A stretch of 64,000 nucleotides of DNA. It comes from Siphonodentalium dalli (Eukaryota > Mollusca > Scaphopoda > Gadilida > Siphonodentaliidae). Below are positions 23,641-33,449 of the stretch, one piece after another; the stretch's first letter is position 1, and each line of letters starts with the position of its first letter. The position numbers were made by a program, and so were the translations under genes. The notes under the pieces are model-generated. The model had not been told where the DNA came from, did no database searches, and saw nothing but the letters and a program-made list of their open reading frames with translations. The stretch lies in contig CP136062.1 in the NCBI GenBank assembly GCA_032622095.1, positions 36,210,918 to 36,274,917 on the forward strand. Direction: 5' to 3'.

Positions 23641-24105
23641 CTATATCACTGCCTACCGACATAGTGTATCTATATCACTGCCTACCAACATAGTGTATCT
23701 ATATCACTGCCTACCAACATAGTGTATCTATATCACTGCCTACCAACATAGTGTATCTATATCACTGCCTACCAACATAGTGTATCTATATCACTGCCTA
23801 CCAACATAGTGTCTCTATATCACTACCTATCGACATAATGTATCTATATCACTGCCTACCAACATAGTGTCTATATCACTGCCTACCAACATAGTGCCTG
23901 CGTGTATCACTGCCTACCAACATAGTGTCTCTATATCACTACCTACCAACATAGTGTTTCTATATCACTACCTACCAACATCGTGTCTCTATATCACTGC
24001 CTACCCACATAGTACCTCTATATCACTGTATACCAACATCGTGTCTCTATATCACTGCATACCAACATAGTGTATCTATGTCACTGCCTACCAACATAAT
24101 TATTG
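23641..24105. repeat. 29-bp minisatellite, copy 1
   Basis: About sixteen units of CACTGCCTACCAACATAGTG plus TATCTATAT, period 29, with a few shortened units. The A' counterpart (41838-42380) has more units in a different order, so the array has changed length since the copies separated. Confidence 0.9.
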
Positions 24106-24739
24106 TTACAACGAACCATAACACAACACTTGCTGAGAGATTACATGTCAACTACGATGTATTCTGGAAATATATATTATTCATACCTAAATGTGTCGTA
24201 CTTATTTTATACACCCCCAGTATCGTACGAGTTTTACTGATGTCCAATATTAGAACGTAAGTCGGGTGACCCGACTAGAAGCCCCAATATATCACGTGTA
24301 AACCTAGCCGTCCGATATGACAACTACAAAACTAATAAGTGTACGTGTTGTATACCAGACAATACTGTGGTTGAACATACGAGCTCTTTCGTGTGAAGTT
24401 TTTATGGTCGGATATCTACTTTCAAACACAGCAGGTTCACAAGATTTTACTGGGATTTAGTTTACATTGAACGGGCGAACACCAATACATAAACACACAT
24501 ACGATAACAAGCCTCCACTTACCAGTTGAAATCGAATCTAGCATGGAGTTCTATAAACGAATCTCTTAAGCTGATTCTGATGTTCCTAACAGGACGTCGT
24601 ACATGGTTTCGATATGTTACCAATGACGGCAATCAAAACCTTGTTTTAGGCATTGTGTGAAACAGCAACTTACATGTTTACCAAGACAATTTAACAAAAT
24701 CCTAATCCACACAATCATAGTACATCGAAAAACGATTGA

Positions 24740-25060
24740 CACACATATATGTGCATCCACCTCTATATGTAGCCACTATACACGTATGTGTAGCAAATAG
24801 CTAGTACACAATTAGTAAATGTTAGTACACAGTTAGTGTGAACTTTATTTATACACATTTTACAAAGTTCTACACATATCTGTGCAGCCATTACACACGT
24901 TTGTGTAGTAAAAACCTGTTTTGTGTGATAAATGCGTAGCACACAGTAATGTGTACTTTAATATACATCCACACAATATTGTAGTATTTATAGTACACAG
25001 TATTTTGTATAAGTTTCACACACACTGCGTAGCAACAATCACTTTAAGTGTAATAAATTC
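24740..25060. repeat. cluster of TACACA...TGTGTA mini-palindromes
   Basis: Short imperfect inverted repeats such as TACACGTATGTGTA, TTACACACGTTTGTGTAG, ACACATATATGTGC and TACACAGT...TGTGTA follow one another every 25-45 bases. Each could form a small hairpin. The same cluster is at about 42655-42890 in A'. Confidence 0.5.
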
Positions 25061-25276
25061 ACATGCATTCGTTTTGCAAATTTTTCATATTTTGGGTGAT
25101 ATGTAGCAACTGTAAGATATAATCAGAACCGTATATTTGAGGCCACTGCATTTAAGGGATGCAAGAATGTTTGTACTTAAAAGCGATAATTATTACCCAA
25201 AACAAAATCTCGAAAAACTTGATATCATATATATTACAGCAGAGTTACAAGGCGTTGCCTACGTTAACGTGGTGTG

Positions 25277-25335
25277 AAACCTCTGCTGTGGACATTTGGT
25301 GGGAATACCTAACCAAATGTCCACAGCAGAGGTTT
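25277..25335. repeat. 59-bp hairpin, perfect 23-bp arms
   Basis: AAACCTCTGCTGTGGACATT (plus TGG) pairs perfectly with the arm ending at 25335, across a 13-base loop. In A' the left arm is present at 43117-43139, but the sequence diverges inside the loop, so a rearrangement breakpoint coincides with this hairpin. Confidence 0.85.
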
Positions 25336-25679
25336 TTACTACACAAACGTGTGGTCGACTCGCACATATAAGATAATGCATTGGCACATGGGTCTTTATT
25401 GTTGCGCCAGCGCAGCTCCATGAAGACCAATGTATACCCAATGACTTATCCTATTTTCAGTTTGTCAGTAAATCCATATTATATATGACATAGCTTTCCA
25501 ATACCATGTTACTACCTCCTCTTTAATAATGCAAATTTAATTATCAAAGAGTATAATTAATTTGCATGAACTGTAATTTTATATACAAATATAAGATCAT
25601 ACATGTATCATGATGAAGTATGGTCTGTAATTATATATCCAACAATTTATGCTGGGAATTCATAGTGCATGTGCCGAAA

Positions 25680-26160
25680 AAGTGGAAAATGTTACGATGT
25701 TTAGTGATAAAACCATTGGGGTTCTAGTCATAATTCACCAAGAATGGGAATAACTGTACAATGTAAGTGATGCATTCCATTTATAATGGATAATCCAACT
25801 GAACGGTACCATAATTGTCAATTTGGCTTAAAATGGCGGTCAAAATAAGAAAAAATGGTAAATATTGCCCCAGCGTGCCATGCAACCGCTTACAAGTTGT
25901 GGTTGATGTACACAATTGACTATTCTTTCTTACGTACATTGAATACTAACATTTATGAAACACCTTGGTTAATTGTTATTATTTTAACCACTGACATTAC
26001 ACGAATTATTGCATTTTTCCGATCACAAAAAATGGCATTATATTTGGTATCAAATGCGTTTATTGCTGTGCTTTGTCTGTGTCACAACGGTTTTAGACAA
26101 AATTACTCAAGATGACTTTCAAAGTTATTTTTCACATATATCCCGAACGTTCTCAGCCGT
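25680..26160 (+). repeat. dispersed repeat family D, copy 1
   Basis: Shares text with 44474-44955, with 50870-51880 (inverted) and with 63250-64000. Common words include AAAATGGTAAATATTGCCCC, AGCGTGCCATGCAA and TTTTTCACATATATCCCGAA. The 86-codon frame at 25855-26115 lies within the repeat. It is not conserved in the other copies, so I do not call it a gene. Confidence 0.7.
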
Positions 26161-26379
26161 TCTGAAAAGGTAGCACATTCTGATTAAATTAGTTATTAAC
26201 CGTGTTACTAAATCAACTAACAACTAAATCTTCTATTCTGGTTGTATCACTACCTCATGAGATATGCCAACTTCATTTTAAAAGATGCTGTTCGGAACTG
26301 ATCGTGACCGGTGTATGTCAAAATGGCAGTCAGGGAGTGACTGTGGGCATAGGTGATGTGAGTAGGTTTACTAGGATTA

Positions 26380-26630
26380 TTGTATAATCACGAATGGTGC
26401 GAATAGTTATACAAGGAGTGGCTATATGGTCATGTGTGGGGTGCCTGTGGTAAGATTCAAGGTATACAATGAGTTGTGATATAGTTATAATGGAGTGACT
26501 ATATGGCCATGGGTGGGGTGTCTATGGTGAGATGCATATGTATACAAGGAATGGTTGTGAGTTTATGTAACTGTATGGTAATGTGTGGGATGTACAGGCT
26601 TATCTTGGATGTCTGTATTGTCATGTATGG

Positions 26631-26690
<60 letters not shown>

Positions 26691-27080
26691 GGGTTGGCTG
26701 TATAATCATGAATGGTGTATATGGATAAATAGGGAGTTGTTATATGCGTATTGATCATGTATATATGTGTACATGGAATGACTATGTGGCAATCATTGTT
26801 GAAGTGTATATGCGTACCTGTATAGCTGGATGGCCATTGACGGATGTCTGGTATATATCACGTGGCAGTGTGGCCATGGGTGTCTATGGCATGTATATGC
26901 ATCTTTGTTGTGGATGTATTGTCAATGTTTGGGAGTATATGTATAGAAGGGAGTAACGGTAGACCAGGAACGATTGTATGGTCACGACTGTGGTGTTTGT
27001 GAATACAACCAGTGGTTGAATTGTCATAGGTGATGTGTATATGCAAGTCTGGAGTGTATGAATAGCGGGGTGTGCAGGGT
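26380..27080. repeat. degenerate GTCATG/TGGTGT tandem repeat with TA microsatellite
   Basis: Units of about 50-60 bases built on GGAGTGGCTATATGGTCATG and TGTGGTGT run through this interval, with a pure TA run at about 26634-26687. The A' counterpart (45180-45880) has a shorter TA run. Open frames such as 26503-26754 (a YIYIY tract) are products of the repeat. Confidence 0.6.
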
Positions 27081-27648
27081 ATTTTCGTATCCTGAATGGA
27101 TATCATGTGTAGTTATATTGGCATGGGTGTGTCTGTATGGCCAATGTAAAAGAAATATACACACATGTAACAGCTATGCTCGGGTGGGCGTTATTCGCTA
27201 ATACCACACACTCATAAACACCAATTTGTCGATGAAATTTGAGGTTGTTTTCGGCGATATATTTACCCGATAAAGCTTGGATTACATATACATTGACAAG
27301 CATTCTACGTCTATATATGTGCATGCAGATCACGCATTATAGGTTCGTGTAAGCTCACAATCAATGTCATGGTGCATGCGTGACTGATGTGTATTTAATC
27401 GATTATGACCGTGTCAATGTTCTACTTGCATTGTATCTTTAAACATACGTGCGCAATTTTCCGAATCTCATTACGTATATCTTACATTTTGCTTGCACTC
27501 CGGTTGGAGATGTCAGCATGATATCATCTTGGCATCTTTGGCCTAAATTGTGCTAGATCGGAGTAGTATCCATGCATTGTGTAGTAGTATGTGTTAGCCT
27601 TGCGTGTGTAAGGGAGGGAGAATGTGTGTGTGGTCTAGGGTGTGTGTG

Positions 27649-27673
27649 CGAGAGAGAGAGAGAGAGAGAGAGG
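27649..27673. repeat. GA microsatellite
   Basis: A run of GA dinucleotides; the A' counterpart at 46435-46472 is longer. Confidence 0.9.
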
Positions 27674-27841
27674 GGAGAGATAGAGAGATGGGTGTACGGT
27701 ACGTGTGTAACAATGTCAGATACGCTTCGAAGTAAGAAGTATTGCTATAGTTTTATTATTTAATTGTAAATAAACCATACATGGCGCTATGTCCTATGTG
27801 TGTATATTGCCACTTTTTCGTTGATTTATTTGGGTTTTTGT

Positions 27842-30094
27842 GTAAATATATACCACAGTTTATCTTCTTAATGTTTTTTAAGTATCCTTGATTCTTGATC
27901 ATTTTCCTGATAATTATGGATGCATTCACGCAAAAATTTAATACTGATTTATTCGATGATGATTTCTCCACTCTGGCTACTTTTCAAGTATATTGCGTGG
28001 ATCTTTCGAATGTTGTATGAAACCTTATCCATATGTGTGATTACTACGCGCAATCTTCCATCAACTGCACGATGGCTTTAATCATCTCATCCATACATCA
28101 ATTTATATAAAATGAACCATTATTTTATCATTGATTCTATGTAATAATACCTGTTTACATCCTAATCGATTACATCAAAATTAATCGATATTTACCCATA
28201 TAAATCTATCAGTCTTATACGCAAAACCTTGTTTGTCATACATGTAAGGTTAGTTCCCCGTGTAACTTTGTTGGATATCGTCACCTGATGCGGTTCTTTA
28301 GTCGATGTTGCTGGGCCACACGTCCAGGGGACGATCTCGGAGCTAGTTTCTTGCATTTTCGTCCCGAAAAACGGCGGTTCTTCGCTTAGAAGATTCGTCA
28401 CCGAGATATGTAACTGAAGATAACGTCGATGAAAATTTTGATTTTAACACAGGACACATCTTTTCACACTACTTAAGCACACATTTCTTTATTCTGCTGT
28501 TACAACACACATGTATACTATCAAATCCAAATTGAACCCTTTGGCTAAAATTTCTCTTGGCCCTTTGCTAGCTATCCAAATTACTTTCAAAATTTGTAAT
28601 AGCCCAACATCAGGTTACGATTATATTTTCTCCCATTTGTTAACTGTGGTGACGGTGTTTCTGCTGTGATTTTAATATAGTTACATTTTGGACCTTTTGC
28701 AGTACTCCCCACCACGGTTCTCAATGGGTATACACAGCCTATATGTGATTGGGACTTTTAAAAACTTTCCGCCGTCAGGCTACCTATTACTTCTATATTT
28801 TAGTTGACACTACAGTAGAGATCTTGTATCATACTCCACAATATGTATTCAGGACGTGTCATCGCCTGCATGCATACCAGTGGTTTTAAGAACCTACCCT
28901 CAGTCGAGTGACATTCCTTGCAACCCTTGAATAATCTCACAACATGTGTATATAGCTGGTGTTACGAAACTTGAGCAGGTTCACGGGTTAAACTTTTAAC
29001 TCCTTTGTTTACGCCTTGATTTTATTTATTTCTTATCGAATCCTATGTTATTTGACTGGCTACGATTATTTTGGTTTATATTTAGTTGTGGCAGTACGGT
29101 TAGATTTTGTAATCTTGCTGTCTGGTCACATCTGGGCTAAGTGTATATATGGCATTATCTCACGGACCCTATGTTTTTTACAGTACTGTAACCGCACAAG
29201 AACTCAAGAACCTAGAGAATCTGTCCGGCTGCAGATCGTTTAAGGTACATTTGTACTGAGATTACCATTTATACAACAAAAAATTAGCCCTATTTTATCT
29301 GGTTTTTATCTTGTATACAAAATAATCTAGATTAGAACCCTTGGTATGTGCTACAGGATGTTATACGCCTGTTAGGGGCATACTGAAGATTGGTTATTCC
29401 CAATTATAACTTACATGATGTCCATACATCTGTACTAACCTTGGATGTCTATAGCATATACCACATACAGCAGTGCTTTTATATTTACTTATTGAAACTT
29501 GTACACCCACCCCCCTTTTTGTTTAAACTATACTGTTAGCGGTATAGGGATATCTGATTGATTACATGGTTGATTCTATATCGAATTTATGCAATAATGT
29601 CTGCATCTATCTTGCACCAGGATCTCTTTATATGCGTACTTTTGGTAAGTTCCAATTTACTACACTCATTGTTCTGTAGGATTTGCTGTAACCTATTAAT
29701 GCATGTCCAATGCGTCGATGTTGTATTTAGCAGCCTGAACGTATGTTCCACCCCCCCTGCGTTCGCCTTATTTAGATCTTTTCGCACCTGTTTTTGTTAA
29801 CACCTGCACATGCCATATCCGAGATAATAGCCACCAAATTTGGATATTTATGAGTGGCCAGAAGCCTACGTCTAGCTTTAGCTATGCTATACGTTATGAA
29901 CTCATTCGATATTGGTCCCTTGGTTTACTTGTATCTACAATGATTAGTGTTAGTCCCTTCCATGTTAGTAAGTCAAACATGATGTACTACATATTCCCTC
30001 AGTAAACTAATACATCCACATACCTCATAATAATCTGTCGATTCTCATTGACGAGTGGTTACTTGATTTGCATGGTACCCTAGATTCCCTTATA
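27842..30094 (+). repeat. left direct repeat (pseudo-LTR)
   Basis: Starts GTAAATATATACCACAG and ends at GGTACCCTAG. By eye it differs from the right copy (36712-38955) at only about five to seven positions, for example GTTGGATATC against GTTGGGATATC, GATGATG against GCTGATG, and GTAATCTTG against GTATTCTTG. No large indel separates them. Short frames inside (29016-29243, 29558-29800) are not recognised. A promoter is likely here by analogy, but none is visible. Confidence 0.9.
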
Positions 30095-33000
30095 TGGTCG
30101 CATTCACCACCACCCTCACTTGTATATATGATATGACTTATCGATACAATGTTAATGTTCGTAGTTAGCTGAGGTACCTACAATTAACTTCTCATCGCTT
30201 AACCTTATATTTGAGCCACTAAATATTCCTTGATTGAATATTATTCGCACTGGTTTTTGACAATTCCTATCCTTGTTAGTAATGCAAACAAGATATATTT
30301 TAAGAACCCCTAATTCAACATACCTATGATATTATGTGATAACATAGAATTCTCATCGACGAGTGATTACTTTATTTACCATGTATTTCTATATGTAACA
30401 CTAGTACCTTCCTTCGCCGACGCCCTTGCCTCATACTTAATGTGGCTGTCAATACAGTGTTATTGTTCGCAATAGCTGAGATGCCTACAACTTACATTTT
30501 ACTAAACCTCGGCGGGTAATTCACTATTGATTACTTGATCAAATGTTAGTTATGTATAGTATTCACATGTTCCATCCCTGTTAGTTATTTAAACAGTAGG
30601 AACTTTGATTATACCTAATACAATCACCACCTAAGATATTTCTTATAATTTTTGTTTCTCATTGACGAGTGATTACATTATTTAACTTCTATAACACTAT
30701 ACAATCATCACCTATAAATATAGTCTCAGTGATATTGTTTTTCTCATAGACGAGTGATTACATGATTTAACTCCACCACAATCATTACCCGCATATATAT
30801 CCTAATAAGGTATTTCTCATCGGCGAGTGATTACTTTATTTTGTCCAATAATATACATCTTACTTGAACTATATGTTACTTTAAACACCGGATAACTGAG
30901 TGTTCACTGATTTAACTCATTGTGTTGCACGACCTATCGGTTATAATCTTGCTGCATACATTGTGTTCACTTTAACATATTTGAATAGCCACCCAAACTA
31001 GCTAGCACCATTCTCATATATATTTTCCACCATCACGCCTGTTCATGTTACGCCCGTGCACCTGACTGTTTTTCCCTTTATTGGTACTTTAAATCCATTA
31101 TGTGTGGTCGTTACCCATACATACTGATACTCGTGTCCATATTTTCCTCCTGCATATTTGTCTCTCGATATATCATTCCGTGACAGTGCATTGTGCAGCT
31201 CCGACTTTTTATTATTGCTCTGCTATCCACGCGTTTCTTTTAATTCCGTGACGGTACTATATCAGGGCTAACTCACCATTGATCCGCTATCCACGCGGTA
31301 CATTAATTTCCGTGGAAGTGCATTTTGCAGTGCTGACTAAATTTTGCTCTGCTATTTACGCGTTACGTTTATTTCCATGACGGTGCATTGTGCTGGATGA
31401 CCAATTATTGCTCTACAGTCCACGCGTTTCATTTAATTCTTTTACAGCGCATTATGCAGTGCCGGGGGTTTTATTGCTATGCAATCCACGCGTTTGTATT
31501 GCTACCTTTAATGTGGGTAGAACACCACGCACTATACAGACAATGTTTCATTGGGCACGAATACCTGTATTCACAGTGAGCTCACACTGCACGTTGAATC
31601 CGTGCATCGTTTCAAAAGCCTATCATCTCATGGTCGCTTAACACGATTCGCTTTTAATATGGGCCTCGCCGATATTTAAGGGACATAACCGTATGCGTTC
31701 TCTAGCTGTAGGTAAGTGTAAATTGTCAAAGTCCCAAGGATAATATGCGAAAAAAGTACCTCCGTTTTCAAAACCCATTTCAATTTTAACTACGGCCATG
31801 TATTGTAATGTATTTAGCGCTTTTCAATAGGATTTTCTCATGAATAAGATAAGAAACTGAGCTTTTTTCGAATTTATGCCTTGTGTTGGAGTAAAACACC
31901 AAGTTCTGTCGGTTATTCGTACTTAGGAGCGGCGGTCCCGCCGCGGGGGGTCTGATGGGTGGGCGCTAAATCACGGGCCAATCTCGGGGGCGTCGAAGTA
32001 ATCGCGGAGCGCAGCGAAGCGATTACGAGTAATTGCATACGCATAAATCCACGTCGAACTTAGCCGCACTATATCTTGTGAACTCATTGACTATTGATCC
32101 CTTGATTGACTTTTATCCAAACCACTTATAATTCATGTTTATATATAAAATTCCCATCCATGTTGGTAATTCAAACATGATGCACTTGATATTCCCTAAT
32201 GCAATCACCACCTGAGATAATTATAATAATTTTTATTTCTCATTGACGAGTGATTACAATATTTAATTTCTATAACCCTTACAATGATCACCTATAAACA
32301 TAGTCTTAGTAATATGACTTTTCTCATTGACGAGTGATCACTCGATTGAACTCTAACACAGTCATTACCCGCATATACACCCCACTATGGTATTTCTCAT
32401 TGACCAGTGATTACTTGATTTTATCCAATATATGTTACTTTAAATACCTGATAATTGTATGCTCACTGATTGAACTCATTTTGTTATACGGTATACCAGT
32501 TATAATTTCACTATCGTACCTGAACGGGTTACGCCCATGTACCTGACTGTTTTCCCTTTATTATGGCTTTAAATCCATGACGTGTGTCTTCACCCGTGCA
32601 CACGGTGCTCATATCCATATTCTCCTCCTGCTTTGCGCACGCCTTCCACAGAATCTTTCAAGAGGGATGTATCCATTTTTACATTCTTTCCGATGTAACG
32701 ATCTACACGATGTTTTTGCTGGCAGTAGCTGAGGTGCCTACATGAAACTTGTGTCACTTTTACGTATAAAGTAATTGACGAGTAATCACTTGATTTAAGT
32801 TTTAGGGTTACTGATTATTTGCATATTCTATCCCTTATATCCATTTAAACTTAAGGGACTTTCAATACCCCTATAACATTTTCACTTAGAAATATAATCT
32901 AATTACGTCATCTCTCATCGACGAGTGATTGCGTTATTTAATCTCAATAGACCCTAATGCAATCATCACCTATAATTATATCTTAGTTGAAATGTTTTCT

Positions 33001-33449
33001 CTCATTCACGAGTGATTACTTGATTTAACCCTATTACACAACCATCACCTATAAATATATTCTAATAATTTGGCATTCCTCATTGGCGAGTGATCATATC
33101 ATTTTATTTTAGGTGTCCAGAACACAATCGTCACCTATAAATATATTCTATTCCACATTCATATGAGTTAATTAATCCTCAAATTAATTTTAAGTTATCA
33201 ATATTGTACATCATTGACATTGTCGCATGAGATCTCTCTGCTATCGTAATTGGCCAGGTTTCGCCCGTGCACCTGTTTGTTTGCATGTATTATGGCATTA
33301 GATCCATGATATGGGTTTTCACCCACTCATATCACACTCATGTCCATATTTTCCTCCTGCACAATACCCGCATTCCATAGAATCATAGTTATGGTTTCTA
33401 TACAATTACACAGCACCATATTAACCACTACCTTACTCGTTTTTCCAGC
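30095..33449 (+). promoter_or_regulatory. long repeat-rich leader of the Penelope-like element
   Basis: The motif CTCATTGACGAGTGATTAC or a close variant occurs about twelve times (near 30353, 30657, 30748, 30818, 32237, 32322, 32396, 32775, 32917, 33003, 33079, and at 30048 in the direct repeat). It is usually followed by TTGATTTA-like text and preceded by CAATCATCACCTATAAATAT. A separate array of about five units of 64-67 bases (about 31165-31500) carries TCCACGCGT and CCGTGACGGTGCAT. A GC-rich island lies at 31925-32035. The leader has no long reading frame. The repeats may be structural or regulatory RNA parts; this is inference. Confidence 0.6.
31712..33448 (+). other. possible leader intron of the Penelope-like element
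   Basis: A strong donor, CTGTAG|GTAAGT, is at 31711/31712. An acceptor with a pyrimidine tract, CTCGTTTTTCCAG, ends at 33448, two bases before the ATG of the reverse transcriptase gene. Penelope-like elements are known to be able to keep introns in genomic copies. If used, splicing would remove most of the leader repeats and bring a short upstream exon next to the start codon. No transcript evidence is available here. Confidence 0.35.

Larger units (their letters stand above)
21196..27843. repeat. segment A, first copy of a large duplication
   Basis: This 6.6-kb segment reappears in the same orientation as segment A' at 38954-46643. Correspondence is collinear: 21421 with 39181, 22349 with 40528, 24078 with 42358, 25855 with 44649, 27780 with 46580. 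The copies differ by scattered substitutions and by large indels: 22717-22757 and about 24352-24815 occur only here; a 103-bp array, a 58-bp block at 41441 and about 1 kb at 43148 occur only in A'. Segment A ends exactly where the Penelope-like element begins. No host gene is recognised within it; long frames such as 22582-22349 (minus) have no known relatives. Confidence 0.9.

Noticed and set aside
23641-24105. Regular 29-bp repeats as a possible CRISPR array
   Set aside because: Units are contiguous with no unique spacers, and the context is eukaryotic. They form a minisatellite.
25855-26115. 86-codon membrane-like protein also found at 44649
   Set aside because: Conserved only because segment A is duplicated; the other copies of the same repeat (50870, 63250) do not keep the frame.
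26503-26754. Frame with a YIYIYIY tract
   Set aside because: Translation of a TA microsatellite and a degenerate repeat. The same applies to 45297-45491, 54499-54801 and 60857-61162.
29016-29243. 75-codon frame present in both direct repeats
   Set aside because: Conserved only because the repeats are near-identical; no recognised domain and a hydrophobic, biased composition.
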